DNA of 64,000 nt. Origin: an uncultured Bacteroidales bacterium (lineage in GTDB: Bacteria; Bacteroidota; Bacteroidia; Bacteroidales; P3). The position numbers were made by a program, and so were the translations under genes. Where the stretch lies: contig ONQD01000002.1 of NCBI GenBank assembly GCA_900319865.1, positions 62,001 through 126,000 on the forward strand. Direction: 5' to 3'. Shown here in pieces: positions 42,697 through 52,754 of the stretch (positions are counted from its first letter, which is position 1; the number at the start of each line of letters is the position of its first letter). Under the pieces are notes generated by a model that was given only the letters and a program-made list of their open reading frames with translations, did no database searches and was not told where the DNA came from.

Positions 42697-44826
42697 ATGA
42701 ATTACTCAGCCACCATAGCTCAACAGCTCAATCTTGGCACCCGACAGGTGGAAAAAACCATCGAACTGCTGGAGCAAGGAGCCACCGTTCCGTTTATAGC
42801 CCGATACCGCAAGGAGGTGACGGGGAGTTTGAACGAGGTTCAGATTACTGCCATACGCGACCTGTTACTGAAACTGAAAGAAATAGACAAACGGCGTGCT
42901 GCCATCTTGGCTTCGATAGCCGAACAGGGAAAGTTGACTCCCGAACTGGAGAAACAGATTGGCGAAGCCACTACGATGACGGAGCTGGAAGACTTGTATC
43001 TGCCTTACAAACCGAAAAGGCGTACCCGTGCCACGATGGCCGTGGAGCGGGGGTTGGAGCCATTGGCCAACGAGTTGCAGAAACAATATTCGTGCGACGT
43101 GACGGCGATGGCCGGGAAATATGTAAACGAAGAGAAAGGTGTGAAAAGTGTGGAGGATGCGCTGGCGGGGGCTCGCGACATAATAGCCGAACGGGTGAGC
43201 GAGAATGTGCAGGCCCGCAACAAGGTGAGAAATATATTCCGCCGCACGGCCATGCTGAGTTCGAAAGTGGCGAAAGACAAGGAGGAAGAGGCTGGCAAGT
43301 ATGAATCGTGGTTTGACTGGAAGGAGAATGCCATGCGTGCTCCTTCGCACAGGATATTGGCACTGTTCAGAGGAGAGGAAGAGGGATTGCTGCGCGTACA
43401 CATTCTGCCCGAGGACGACGAGGCAGTATACGAAACGCTGGAGCGTCAGTTTGTGAGTGGGCGGTACGAGTCGTCGGAGCAGGTGCGTCTGGCGGTGAGA
43501 GACGGATATAAGCGGCTGCTGTGCCCCTCGATAGAGACAGAGTACTACAACCTGTTGAAAGAAAAAGCCGACAAGGAGGCCATACGGGTGTTTGCCGAGA
43601 ACCTTCGCCAACTGCTACTGGCCTCGCCGCTGGGGCAGAAACGCATCCTTGCTATCGACCCGGGATTCCGCACAGGCTGCAAGACGGTGTGTCTGGATGC
43701 CCAGGGGCAGCTGCTTCACAATGAAACTATTTATCCGTTCACTTCGGTGCGCGAAGAACGGGCTGCCATAGCCAAGCTCGAGGCGCTGGTGGAGGCATTC
43801 CACATTGAGGCTATAGCCATTGGCAACGGGACAGCCGGACGCGAAACAGAAGAGGTGGTGAAACGATGCCGGTTCAAGGGCAAGGTGATAGCGGTAATGG
43901 TGAGCGAGAACGGTGCATCGGTATACAGCGCATCGGAAGTGGCCCGAAAAGAATTCCCGGAATACGATGTCACAGTGCGGGGAGCTGTAAGCATAGGCCG
44001 GCGACTGATGGACCCGCTGAGCGAGTTGGTGAAAATAGACCCAAAAAGCATTGGTGTTGGCCAGTATCAGCACGATGTGAACCAAACCCTGCTACAGGAG
44101 AGCTTGAACGATGTGGTGGTGAGCTGCGTGAACAGCGTGGGCGTAGAGCTGAACACCGCCAGCCGCGAACTGCTGAGCTATGTGAGCGGCATTGGTCCCG
44201 CTTTGGCTGACAAAATAGTGGACTACCGCAACCGCGAAGGTGCATTCCATTCAAGACAAGAATTGAAAAAAGTGGAAAGACTTGGCGAAAAAGCATTTGA
44301 GCAGTGTGCCGGATTCCTACGTGTGAGGGAAAGCGACAATCCACTGGACCACAGTGCAGTCCATCCGGAACGATACACACTTGTGGAACGAATGGCAAAA
44401 GATGCAGGGACCACAGTGGACCAGCTAATGAAAGATAAAAGCCTGCGCGAAAAGATAGACATACAGCGATATGTTTCGGCCGACTGCGGATTGCCCACCC
44501 TGCAGGACATTATGAAAGAGTTGGACAAACCCGGACTGGACCCCCGGGCCAAGTTCGAGGTGTTTGAGTTTGACAAGAACGTAACCCGGATAGAAGATGT
44601 GAAACCGGGGATGGATCTGCCCGGAATAGTGACCAACATCACGGCCTTTGGAGCCTTTGTGGACATCGGTGTGCATCAGGACGGACTGGTACACATAAGC
44701 CAATTGGCCAACCGACGAGTGAACGACCCTTCGGAAGTGGTGCATCTGCACCAGCATGTGCGGGTGCGGGTGATAGATGTGGACCTGAGACGCAAACGTA
44801 TATCGCTAAGCATGAAACTGGGATAG
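42697..44826 (+). CDS. tex: Tex-family RNA-binding transcriptional accessory protein
   Basis: 709 residues. Cytoplasmic nucleic-acid-binding protein implicated in transcription control. Domains in order: N-terminal Tex helical domain (GATVPFIARYRKEVTGSLNE, YLPYKPKRRTRATMA), YqgF-like RNase H fold (RILAIDPGFRTGCKTVCLD, about residues 320-340), helix-hairpin-helix region (YVSGIGPALADKIVDYRN and LERLGEKAFEQCAGFLR-like text) and a C-terminal S1 domain (GIVTNITAFGAFVDIGVHQD, VDLRRKRISLSMK). I take MNYSATIAQ as the start; an ATG four codons upstream is possible. Converges on porX with a hairpin between. Confidence 0.96.
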   Translation: MNYSATIAQQLNLGTRQVEKTIELLEQGATVPFIARYRKEVTGSLNEVQITAIRDLLLKLKEIDKRRAAILASIAEQGKLTPELEKQIGEATTMTELEDLYLPYKPKRRTRATMAVERGLEPLANELQKQYSCDVTAMAGKYVNEEKGVKSVEDALAGARDIIAERVSENVQARNKVRNIFRRTAMLSSKVAKDKEEEAGKYESWFDWKENAMRAPSHRILALFRGEEEGLLRVHILPEDDEAVYETLERQFVSGRYESSEQVRLAVRDGYKRLLCPSIETEYYNLLKEKADKEAIRVFAENLRQLLLASPLGQKRILAIDPGFRTGCKTVCLDAQGQLLHNETIYPFTSVREERAAIAKLEALVEAFHIEAIAIGNGTAGRETEEVVKRCRFKGKVIAVMVSENGASVYSASEVARKEFPEYDVTVRGAVSIGRRLMDPLSELVKIDPKSIGVGQYQHDVNQTLLQESLNDVVVSCVNSVGVELNTASRELLSYVSGIGPALADKIVDYRNREGAFHSRQELKKVERLGEKAFEQCAGFLRVRESDNPLDHSAVHPERYTLVERMAKDAGTTVDQLMKDKSLREKIDIQRYVSADCGLPTLQDIMKELDKPGLDPRAKFEVFEFDKNVTRIEDVKPGMDLPGIVTNITAFGAFVDIGVHQDGLVHISQLANRRVNDPSEVVHLHQHVRVRVIDVDLRRKRISLSMKLG

Positions 44827-44867
44827 TCCCCAAGAGGGTTTTGCCCACTCCCACCCCATTACGAACA

Positions 44868-44901
44868 AACCCCGGCTCTGGACTAATCCACTGCCGGGGT
44901 T
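44868..44901. terminator. Bidirectional hairpin between tex and porX
   Basis: AACCCCGGC (44868-44876) pairs perfectly with GCCGGGGTT (44893-44901), 16-nt loop. Confidence 0.7.
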
Positions 44902-44938
44902 ATATTATTATGGTAGGCAAGCGAGGTTGCCGACCAAA

Positions 44939-46507
44939 TCAAGCTTTGGGTTTGAGGGTGATAAAGGGAATGAGGATTTCCTCCATGGAGATACCCCCAT
45001 GCTGGAAAGTGTTCATATAGTATTGAACATACTGATTGTAGTTGTTGGGGTAGGCGAAAAAGTCGTTGCAATGGCAGAAAATATACGGCGAGGTGATGTG
45101 ACGCCTGGGAAGGAAGATTTTGGCAGGGTCTTTGACTTCGAACACCTCCTTGGGATTGTAGTCGAGCAGACGTCCCTGTTTGTAGCGCAGGTTTACACTG
45201 ACACTGGCATCGCCCTTGACCCGGACCGGGTGGTCGATACGCACAGAGCCGTGGTCTGTGGTGATGATGATATTCACATCCTTGCCCATCAAAGCTTTGA
45301 AAACTTCGGCCAAAGGCGAATGTTCAAACCAGCTCAACGTTACAGAACGATAGGCCTTCTCGTCGTCGGCAAGCTCGCGAACAATATTGGAGTCGGTGCG
45401 GGCGTGGGAAAGCATGTCTACAAAGTTGTAAATAATAACATTGAGCTTGTTCTGCATCAAGTTGGAGATGTTTTCAACCAGCTTGCGCCCATAGTGGACG
45501 TTGAGCACCTTGTTGTAGCTGTGCTTGATATTGAGTCCGTGGCGACGCAGATTTTCATCGAGCAATTCGTTCTCGAACTGATTCTTGAAACCCTCCTGGT
45601 CCTCATTTACCCAATATTGGGGATATTTCCGTTCAATCTCCGAAGGCATGAGTCCGCCAAACATAGAGTTGCGTGCAAACTGGGTGGTAGTGGGGATAAT
45701 GCTGTAGTAGAGGTTATCCTCCTCGGTGCGGAGGTACTGCTCGATGGCGGGCTGGATATACTTCCACTGGTCGTAGCGGAAATTGTCGATAACGATGAGG
45801 AATGTGGGACGTTCGTCGTGCAGCAGGGGAAACAGCTTCTCGCGTAGCACGGTGGTCGACATGAGAGGTTTGTCGGTGGTGGAGGTGGTGCTGGTAAGCC
45901 AATCGATGTAATGCTGCTCATAGAACTTACAGAAGAGCTGGTTGGCCTCATTTTTCTGCGAGATAAAGATGTCGTGAATATTGTCGTCATCGGTATTAGA
46001 GAGCTCCAAGTCCCAGTAAACAAGCTTCTTGTATAGCTGTATCCATAACTGGTGGTCGAGACGTCCAGAGAGCTCCATACCGATTTCACGGAATTGTTGC
46101 TGGTAGTTCATTGTGGAGCGTTCGGTTTGCAGCCTACGGGCCTCGGTGTGTTTCTTTATCGCCATGAGAATCTGGTTTGGATTGACTGGCTTGATAAGGT
46201 AATCACTGATTTTACTTCCCAGAGCCTCGTTCATGATATGCTCCTCTTCGCTCTTGGTAATCATGATGACCGGCACCTGAGGATAGTTGGACTTGATTTG
46301 CGTAAGGGTATCCAACCCGCTGATTCCTGGCATATTCTCGTCAAGAAAGACGATGTCGATAAGCTTTGAGTGGTTTTCAAGTTCATCGAGGGCTTCGCTG
46401 CCACTCATAACAGGAATAACCGAATAACCGCGTTCTTCGAGAAAAAGGATGTGGGGCTTGAGGAGGTCGATTTCGTCATCGGCCCAAAGTATTGTTATTT
46501 TATCCAT
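44939..46507 (-). CDS. porX: T9SS response regulator PorX (receiver plus PglZ domain)
   Basis: 522 residues. Receiver domain with acidic pair ADDE (residues 9-12), phospho-acceptor Asp56 in FLDENMPG and Lys106 in LIKPVNP. After a helical linker comes an alkaline-phosphatase-fold PglZ domain: FLIVIDNFRYDQW, FVDMLSHARTDS and IITTDHGSVRID, which carry the metal-ligand pattern. PorX works with the kinase PorY and sigma factor SigP to control and assemble the type IX secretion system, and its PglZ domain hydrolyses oligonucleotides in studied cases. This fits the several T9SS-tailed proteins in the window. It follows mfd on the minus strand with 26 bp between, so the two may be cotranscribed. Confidence 0.93.
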   Translation of the reverse strand: MDKITILWADDEIDLLKPHILFLEERGYSVIPVMSGSEALDELENHSKLIDIVFLDENMPGISGLDTLTQIKSNYPQVPVIMITKSEEEHIMNEALGSKISDYLIKPVNPNQILMAIKKHTEARRLQTERSTMNYQQQFREIGMELSGRLDHQLWIQLYKKLVYWDLELSNTDDDNIHDIFISQKNEANQLFCKFYEQHYIDWLTSTTSTTDKPLMSTTVLREKLFPLLHDERPTFLIVIDNFRYDQWKYIQPAIEQYLRTEEDNLYYSIIPTTTQFARNSMFGGLMPSEIERKYPQYWVNEDQEGFKNQFENELLDENLRRHGLNIKHSYNKVLNVHYGRKLVENISNLMQNKLNVIIYNFVDMLSHARTDSNIVRELADDEKAYRSVTLSWFEHSPLAEVFKALMGKDVNIIITTDHGSVRIDHPVRVKGDASVSVNLRYKQGRLLDYNPKEVFEVKDPAKIFLPRRHITSPYIFCHCNDFFAYPNNYNQYVQYYMNTFQHGGISMEEILIPFITLKPKA

Positions 46508-46533
46508 GCAACCATAACGTTGTCGGGCAAAAA

Positions 46534-49500
46534 TTATTGTATAGCCGAATCCGTTTTTTGGTTGGTGAGGGCATCAATGCGCGCTATTGCCTGCTGAATG
46601 CTGCTAATCTTGTCGCATATCAAAGTGAGACGTTCGGTAGTTTCGCGCAAGTGCATCTCTCCAGGGTGGTTCTGAACGAAACGTATCATACGCACAAAGT
46701 TGGCCGACTGATAGAATGGGTTGCTCTGGTTTGCAACAAAGTGGCAGACCATCCGGTTGCCCTTAAGCACCAGCTTCTCAATACCGAAGTCCTTGGCCAT
46801 GCGGCGCAAAGTGATGGTTTTGATAAGTTCGAGAGTGGGGGGCGGCACAGGTCCGAATCGGTCAATAAGACGCAGCTTGTATTGTTCCAGTTCCTCTTCA
46901 GTAGAGAGGTCGTTGAGCTCTTTGTAGAGCAACAGTCGTTCGCTGACGCTGGTCACATAGTCGTCGGGCAGGAGCACTTCGAGGTCGGTCTCAATGACAC
47001 ACTCTTTGACATACTCCTTGCTCTCCTCTATCTCCTGGCGGAAGAGGTCGCTGAACTCGGTTTCCTTCAACTCTTCAATAGCCTCGTTGAGGATTTTGTG
47101 ATACATGTCATAGCCGATGTCGCTGATGAAACCGCTCTGCTCGGCACCCAATATGTTGCCGGCACCACGGATGTCGAGGTCTCGCATAGCAATGTTGAGA
47201 CCGCTGCCAATCGTACTGAATTCCTCAATAGCTCTGAGACGTTTCTGCGCCTCGTCGGTGAGCATGCCGTACGAGGGGATGAGCATATAGCAGAAAGCCT
47301 TTTTATTGCTGCGCCCCACACGCCCACGCATCTGGTGAAGGTCGCTCAGGCCAAAATTCTGAGCATTGTTTATTATCATCGTGTTGGCATTGGGAATGTC
47401 AAGTCCGTTCTCGATGATAGCGGTGGCGACAAGCACATCGATGTCACCTTCCAGAAACTGCATCATGGTTTCCTCCACCCGCTTGCCGTCCATCTGCCCA
47501 TGGGCTATTCCCACCCGGGCATCGGGCACAAGACGGCTGACAAGCCCGGCCATTTCGGGAAGGTTCTCAACACGGTTGCTGATGAAGAATGACTGTCCTC
47601 CTCGCGACATCTCGAAACGTATAGCGTCACGTATCACCTCCTCGTCGAACGAGCACAGCTCCGTCTGTATTGGCTGTCGGTTGGGCGGAGCGGTGCGGAT
47701 GACACTGAGGTCGCGAGCTCCCATTAGGGAAAACTGAAGCGTTCGCGGAATAGGGGTGGCCGTAAGTGTAAGGCAATCCACATTCACCTTCATGGCACGG
47801 AGTTTCTCCTTGGCGGCCACACCGAATTTCTGTTCCTCATCGATGATGAGAAGACCAAGGTCTTTGAATTTGAGATTCTTATTGGTAATGGCGTGTGTAC
47901 CGATAAGGATATCTATCTTCCCCTCAGCCACACGTTTATAGATATCGTTCTTCTCTTTTGTAGTCCTGAAACGGTTGAGATAGTCCACATTTACGGGCAG
48001 TCCCTGCAAACGGTCGCGGAAAGTGTTGTAGTGCTGGAATGCCAAAATGGTGTTGGGCACCAACACCGCCACCTGTTTGGAATCGCAGCATGCTTTGAAT
48101 GCAGCGCGGATGGCCACCTCAGTCTTGCCGAAACCAACGTCTCCACACACCAGGCGGTCCATCGGGGTAGAGTCTTCCATATCATGTTTCACCTCCCGGG
48201 TGGCTTTCAACTGGTCGGGGGTATCTTCGTAGAAGAAAGAAGCTTCAAGCTGTTCCTGCAAGTAGTTGTCGGCACTGAAGGCATAACCCTTCGAGGCTTT
48301 GCGTTTGGCATATAGTGCAATAAGATCCTTGGCAATATCCTTAACCTGTTTCTTGGTCTTCTGCTTCAGCACTTGCCATGTGTTGCTTCCCAGACGGTTC
48401 AGTGTAGGTTCGGTGCCTTCTTTACCAACATAGCGGCTTATCTTATGAAGACCATGAATGCTGATATAGAGAGTGTCGTTGTTTTTGTAGATAAGGCGAA
48501 TCACCTCCTGGGTGTGTCCATTGTTGGTTATCTTCTCCAGTCCACTAAACCGGCCCACACCATAATCAATATGTGTTACATAATCGCCCGGTTTCAACTC
48601 AAAGAGCTCCTTCAGCGTAAGGGCCTGATGGGTGTCGCGCATGTCGCGGACGGTGTATTTATGATAACGCTCAAATATCTCGTGGTCGGTAAAGCAGACT
48701 ACATGCTCATCATTGTCAATAAAGCCATGATTGATTTGGCACTGAAGGAATTCGATATTGGCGATAGGAGTGACATTACCCACCCCAGAGCCATTGGCTA
48801 TAGCTATCGGATTGACATAACTGCCCGTATTGGCAAAGACACGCTCCAGTCGGCGCTGCTGCTGGTCGTTGGATACGGTGATAAAAATCTTATACCCACG
48901 GTCGCGATAGTCATGGAGGGTATTGGACAGCAAATCAAACTGCTTGTTGAATACCGGCTGGGGAGTGGTATGGGTTTCCACCAAAGCGGCATTGTTAAAG
49001 TAGCTACTATTGCCCTGCTCTATTATGCGGCAACGCAGCACCGAATGGAGAAACTCGTTGGCCGAACAATAGTATGTTTCGTCGCGTCCCGCCTTAGCAA
49101 AGAGAGTCTCGATTGTTTCGCTCACAAACATCAGTCCATACACCCAAACCAAATCCTCACTACCGAAATACTGCAGTAGCGGAACTTTCTCCTCAATGGT
49201 CAACACATCCTGGGCACGGCGGCTCATATTGGGCAGGACACTTATCTTGTCGAAATGCTTGATGGACAGCTGCGACACCGGGTCGAAGGTGCGGAGGGAC
49301 TCCACCGTATCGTCAAAAAACTCAATGCGATAAGGATGTTCGTCGGCAAATGAGAATACATCCACTATACCGCCTCGAATAGCATACTGACCGGGCTCAA
49401 CAACGAAATCCACCCGTTCGAACTCATAGTCCTGCAACACTTCCATCACATGGTCGATACCGGGACTTGTGCCCTTGACTATTGTCAGCGTGTTGCGCGT

Positions 49501-49956
49501 CAAGGTACGGGAGGATACCACCTTTTCGTACAAGGCCTCTGGATAGGTTACAATGAGCAAATTGCGACCAGAATTAAGCTGTTTCACAACCTCACTGCGT
49601 TGCATCACATTTGCATTATCGGTTTCAAAAAGGTCAGCTCCGTCATCCTGTCCGCTCCTAGCCTTGTAGGGTTTGCGTGCAGACGACGGGAAAAGAAGCG
49701 CCCGTTTCTGGTTGATGTCCGCATCTCCCTCACCAAGCATGGTTTCAATATCATTCAGCAGGTAGTAGGCCTCCTCCTTGTTGGCGGCCACAATCAATTG
49801 TGAACGTTCTCTCTGCCTGAGGGCCGTCGCCGATATAATTACGGCAGGGAGCGAGCCCGTCATACCATTTACATGGATACGGTTCTGCCCCTTCAACAAT
49901 TGGTTCTCGATATCGGCAACTATTTGCGAGTCAGTATATGTATCTAAAAGTAGCAT
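46534..49956 (-). CDS. mfd: Transcription-repair coupling factor
   Basis: 1140 residues. Removes RNA polymerase stalled at DNA damage and recruits UvrA; uvrA is elsewhere in this window. N-terminal UvrB-like region (residues about 1-400, with FPSSARKPYKARSG and YAIRGGIVDVFSF), RNA-polymerase interaction domain (LKPGDYVTHIDYGVGRFSGLE, about 445), then the RecG-like translocase: GDVGFGKTEVAIRAAF, IIDEEQKFGV, TATPIPRTLQFSLMG and QMRGRVGRSNKKAFCY, and a C-terminal TRCF domain. Full length. A TAAATTTG box at 49973-49980 (minus strand) would give a very short leader. Confidence 0.98.
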   Translation of the reverse strand: MLLLDTYTDSQIVADIENQLLKGQNRIHVNGMTGSLPAVIISATALRQRERSQLIVAANKEEAYYLLNDIETMLGEGDADINQKRALLFPSSARKPYKARSGQDDGADLFETDNANVMQRSEVVKQLNSGRNLLIVTYPEALYEKVVSSRTLTRNTLTIVKGTSPGIDHVMEVLQDYEFERVDFVVEPGQYAIRGGIVDVFSFADEHPYRIEFFDDTVESLRTFDPVSQLSIKHFDKISVLPNMSRRAQDVLTIEEKVPLLQYFGSEDLVWVYGLMFVSETIETLFAKAGRDETYYCSANEFLHSVLRCRIIEQGNSSYFNNAALVETHTTPQPVFNKQFDLLSNTLHDYRDRGYKIFITVSNDQQQRRLERVFANTGSYVNPIAIANGSGVGNVTPIANIEFLQCQINHGFIDNDEHVVCFTDHEIFERYHKYTVRDMRDTHQALTLKELFELKPGDYVTHIDYGVGRFSGLEKITNNGHTQEVIRLIYKNNDTLYISIHGLHKISRYVGKEGTEPTLNRLGSNTWQVLKQKTKKQVKDIAKDLIALYAKRKASKGYAFSADNYLQEQLEASFFYEDTPDQLKATREVKHDMEDSTPMDRLVCGDVGFGKTEVAIRAAFKACCDSKQVAVLVPNTILAFQHYNTFRDRLQGLPVNVDYLNRFRTTKEKNDIYKRVAEGKIDILIGTHAITNKNLKFKDLGLLIIDEEQKFGVAAKEKLRAMKVNVDCLTLTATPIPRTLQFSLMGARDLSVIRTAPPNRQPIQTELCSFDEEVIRDAIRFEMSRGGQSFFISNRVENLPEMAGLVSRLVPDARVGIAHGQMDGKRVEETMMQFLEGDIDVLVATAIIENGLDIPNANTMIINNAQNFGLSDLHQMRGRVGRSNKKAFCYMLIPSYGMLTDEAQKRLRAIEEFSTIGSGLNIAMRDLDIRGAGNILGAEQSGFISDIGYDMYHKILNEAIEELKETEFSDLFRQEIEESKEYVKECVIETDLEVLLPDDYVTSVSERLLLYKELNDLSTEEELEQYKLRLIDRFGPVPPPTLELIKTITLRRMAKDFGIEKLVLKGNRMVCHFVANQSNPFYQSANFVRMIRFVQNHPGEMHLRETTERLTLICDKISSIQQAIARIDALTNQKTDSAIQ

Positions 49957-49972
49957 TTTTCAATAGAAATTG

Positions 49973-49980
49973 CAAATTTA
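49973..49980 (-). promoter_or_regulatory. -7 promoter box for mfd
   Basis: TAAATTTG on the minus strand fits TAnnTTTG and ends 17 bases before the start codon. Confidence 0.5.
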
Positions 49981-50160
49981 CGCTTTTTTCTCCAATTACG
50001 AACAATAAAACATCTCTCCCCCACCCTACCGGACATCAATGCCCCATTCCTAAACAATAGAATCGTCTGCCTAATACCGAAGCCTTACCGTTAGATAGTA
50101 GTCGTAGGGTGTTGTTCACATAACAGGTTCTCAATTCTCTGCCAGCACGACCATTCAAAC

Positions 50161-50192
50161 AAAAAACCCCTGCCCGAAAGCAGAGGTTTTTT
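50161..50192 (-). terminator. Terminator after the korDABC-like operon
   Basis: On the minus strand AAAAAACCTCTGC pairs with GCAGGGGTTTTTT (one mismatch) around a short loop, ending in a T-run, 23 bp after the last stop. Confidence 0.85.
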
Positions 50193-50214
50193 ATCCATAT
50201 AATCAGAAAAGGAC

Positions 50215-50766
50215 TTAGAGAACCTGAACGGCTTCAATAATACCTTTACCAATTTCAATAGCTTCCTCATTCTGGGGAATAAGGTTCCAGTGACGCTGGG
50301 GCAGAGAGTGCTCAAGACCTTCGTGGATATACTGTTTGTCCACAATGGGTTTCAGTTTCAAGAAACCGCCGAGCACAACCATATTGAACACCTTGGAGAT
50401 ACCCATTTCCTGTGCTTTGGCAGTAGCGGGAATCTTATAGATGTTGATATCCTTACGGGTGGGTTCGTGGGTGATACCATTGGGGTCATAAATCAGCAAA
50501 CCACCGGGTTTAACACTGTGCTCAAACTTGTCGAGCGACTGCTGGTTGAGGATGATGGCAGTGTCGAAGGTGTTGATGATGGGCGAGCTGATGCGCTCGT
50601 CGCTGATGATGACGGAGACGTTGGCGGTACCACCGCGCATCTCTGGACCGTAGCTGGGCATCCAGCTAACTTCTTTATCTTGCATGACTCCGGAATAGGC
50701 AAGAATCTTACCCATCGAAAGGACGCCTTGTCCACCGAATCCGGCGATGATTATTTCTTCTGTCAT
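50215..50766 (-). CDS. korC: 2-oxoacid:ferredoxin oxidoreductase, gamma subunit
   Basis: 183 residues. The fold starts IIIAGFGGQGVLSMGKILAY, typical of the gamma subunit of 2-oxoglutarate/branched-chain 2-oxoacid oxidoreductases; VSWMPSYGPEMRGGTANVSV is the second hallmark. It completes a four-subunit enzyme (ferredoxin-like, alpha, beta, gamma) encoded in order here. The complex oxidises a 2-oxoacid with CoA to an acyl-CoA, passing electrons to ferredoxin. The substrate (2-oxoglutarate or branched-chain 2-oxoacids) cannot be settled from sequence. Confidence 0.9.
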   Translation of the reverse strand: MTEEIIIAGFGGQGVLSMGKILAYSGVMQDKEVSWMPSYGPEMRGGTANVSVIISDERISSPIINTFDTAIILNQQSLDKFEHSVKPGGLLIYDPNGITHEPTRKDINIYKIPATAKAQEMGISKVFNMVVLGGFLKLKPIVDKQYIHEGLEHSLPQRHWNLIPQNEEAIEIGKGIIEAVQVL

Positions 50767-50790
50767 TGTTGTTTCGTTTTAAAAAGTTAA

Positions 50791-51642
50791 TTATTGCATC
50801 ACGGTTAATGGGTGGTCAACTGCCAAACGAGCCACGTCAACATTGTCAACGAGTTTACCGTCTACCTTGATATCTCCGATAGGATAGTTGGGCATCATGT
50901 TGTCTTCCATCCACTTGTTAGCCTGAACCGGGGTCATCTTCCAACCGCTGTTGCAGTTAGACAGTATTTCCACAAAGCTGAGACCTTTCTTCAGCTTCTG
51001 GTTCTCGAAAGCCTGACGGATGGCGGCTTTGGCCTTGCGCACGGCGGCAGGGGTCTGCACGCTCTGACGGGTAACATAATATGTACCAGGCAGTGTGGAG
51101 ATAAGCTCGGTGATACGCAGGGGATAACCATTCAGGTCAACGCGACGGCCATAAGGAGTAGTGGCACTCTTCATACCCACAAGGGTGGTAGGAGCCATCT
51201 GACCACCGGTCATACCATAAATACCGTTGTTAACGAAAATCATTGTAATGTTCTCACCACGGTTGCAAGCGTGGATGGTCTCAGCGGTTCCGATAGCAGC
51301 CAAGTCACCGTCGCCCTGATATGTGAAAACAAAAGTATCGGGGTTGAGACGCTTGATAGCGGTAGCCAGTGCGGGAGCACGACCGTGTGCGGCCTCCTGG
51401 AAGTCCACATCAAAATAATTGTATGCCAAAACGGAGCATCCGACGGGCGAAACGCCGACGGTCTTGTCCTGAATACCCATCTCGTCAATAACCTCTGCAA
51501 CGATACGATGGGTGGTGCCGTGACCGCAACCCGGGCAGTAGTGCATCACTGCATCGGTAAGAACTTTGGTCTTGGTGTAAACCTCGGTGTAACCTTGGTT
51601 CAGCAGCTCTTGTTTGCGAGCTTCTATATCTGTATTTGCCAT
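50791..51642 (-). CDS. korB: 2-oxoacid:ferredoxin oxidoreductase, beta subunit (TPP-binding)
   Basis: 283 residues. Thiamine-pyrophosphate subunit: YCPGCGHGTTHRIVAEV at the N-terminus, TPP/Mg motif GDGDLAAIGTAETIHACNRG (about residues 105-125) followed by NNGIYGMTGGQMAPTT. FVEILSNCNSGWKM near the C-terminus is typical of KorB/VorA-type chains. It lies 24 bp before korC and 9 bp after the alpha-subunit gene, so the four are one operon. Together they link amino-acid or TCA-branch oxidation to reduced ferredoxin, which the hydrogenases at 59.8-64 kb could reoxidise. Confidence 0.93.
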   Translation of the reverse strand: MANTDIEARKQELLNQGYTEVYTKTKVLTDAVMHYCPGCGHGTTHRIVAEVIDEMGIQDKTVGVSPVGCSVLAYNYFDVDFQEAAHGRAPALATAIKRLNPDTFVFTYQGDGDLAAIGTAETIHACNRGENITMIFVNNGIYGMTGGQMAPTTLVGMKSATTPYGRRVDLNGYPLRITELISTLPGTYYVTRQSVQTPAAVRKAKAAIRQAFENQKLKKGLSFVEILSNCNSGWKMTPVQANKWMEDNMMPNYPIGDIKVDGKLVDNVDVARLAVDHPLTVMQ

Positions 51643-51651
51643 ATTGATTTC

Positions 51652-52734
51652 TTATTTAATAATTTTGTTTTCAAGTGCTTCAAGAACCTCTGTCGGAGTG
51701 GGGATAATACCGCCGAAACGGCCGAAATGCTCAGTCTTCACTCCGCAGTTGGTAGCCAGTCTCACATCCTCAATCATCTGACCGGCGCTCATCTCAACGC
51801 AAAGGATACCCTTTACATGCTGAGCCACCTCGGCCAACTGTTTGGTCGGGAAGGGGAACAGGGTAATCAGACGGAACAGACCCACCTTGATGCCCTTTTC
51901 ACGAGCCATCTGCATGGCTTTCATGGCAATGCGGCTGCTGGAGCCATAAGCAACGAAGATATAGTCTGCATCTTCACAATTCAGCATCTCATAGCGCACC
52001 TCTTTCTCCTTCATCTCGGCATACTTGGCCTGAAGTTTGTGGTTGAATACTTCCTGACGGGAAGATTCCAGCTCAAGGGAGGTGATAATGTTGTGAGGAC
52101 GGTTGGCGGGTTTACCCCAAGTGCCCCAAGGAGCGTTCTTGCGGCGTTCTTCTTCTGTCCAGCGGGGGATATAATCACGGGTGTAGAGTTTCTCCATGCA
52201 CTGTCCAATAGCACCATCGGAGAGAATCAGAACAGGATTGCGATATTTGAAAGCAATGTCCCAAGCATCGAAGACGAAATCATACATCTCCTGCACGCTG
52301 GCGGGAGCGAGGGTGTAGAGCTGATAGTCACCGTGACCCCCACCCTTCACACTCTGGAAATAGTCGCTCTGCGAAGGCTGGATGGTGCCCAGTCCGGGAC
52401 CGCCACGCATCACGTTAACAATCAAGCAGGGAATTTCTGCACCGGCCAGATAGGTCAAACCTTCCTGCATCAGCGAGATTCCGGGTGAAGAAGAAGAGGT
52501 TGCCACCTTCTTACCTGTAGCAGCTCCGCCATAAACCATATTGATGGAAGCCATTTCAGATTCAGCCTGCAGAACTACCATTCCGGTGTCCTCCCAAGGT
52601 TTCTCGGCCATCAGAGTTTCCATAACTTCCGACTGCGGAGTGATGGGATAGCCAAAGTAGCCGTCCGTACCACTGGCAATCATAGCGCGGGCAATAGCCT
52701 CATTGCCCTTCATCAGTTTCAGTTCTTTTGCCAT
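51652..52734 (-). CDS. korA: 2-oxoacid:ferredoxin oxidoreductase, alpha subunit (VorB/KorA)
   Basis: 360 residues. GNEAIARAMIASGTDGYFGYPITPQSEVM marks the pyrimidine-binding N-terminal domain (quoted in part: GYPITPQSEV); ESEMASINMVYGGAATGKKV and SSSSPGISLMQEGLTYLAGAE follow. This size and the EIPCLIVNVMRGGPGLGTIQ segment fit VorB/KorA, the 3-methyl-2-oxobutanoate or 2-oxoglutarate type. The start is the ATG of MAKELKLMKG, 20 bp after the ferredoxin gene stop; the longer frame would lie inside that gene. Confidence 0.92.
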   Translation of the reverse strand: MAKELKLMKGNEAIARAMIASGTDGYFGYPITPQSEVMETLMAEKPWEDTGMVVLQAESEMASINMVYGGAATGKKVATSSSSPGISLMQEGLTYLAGAEIPCLIVNVMRGGPGLGTIQPSQSDYFQSVKGGGHGDYQLYTLAPASVQEMYDFVFDAWDIAFKYRNPVLILSDGAIGQCMEKLYTRDYIPRWTEEERRKNAPWGTWGKPANRPHNIITSLELESSRQEVFNHKLQAKYAEMKEKEVRYEMLNCEDADYIFVAYGSSSRIAMKAMQMAREKGIKVGLFRLITLFPFPTKQLAEVAQHVKGILCVEMSAGQMIEDVRLATNCGVKTEHFGRFGGIIPTPTEVLEALENKIIK

Positions 52735-52754
52735 GTTTATTTCTTTTTTCTTGT

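Noticed and set aside
50812-52488. Plus-strand 558-codon ORF
   Set aside because: Opposite two well-identified oxidoreductase subunits; no recognisable domain.
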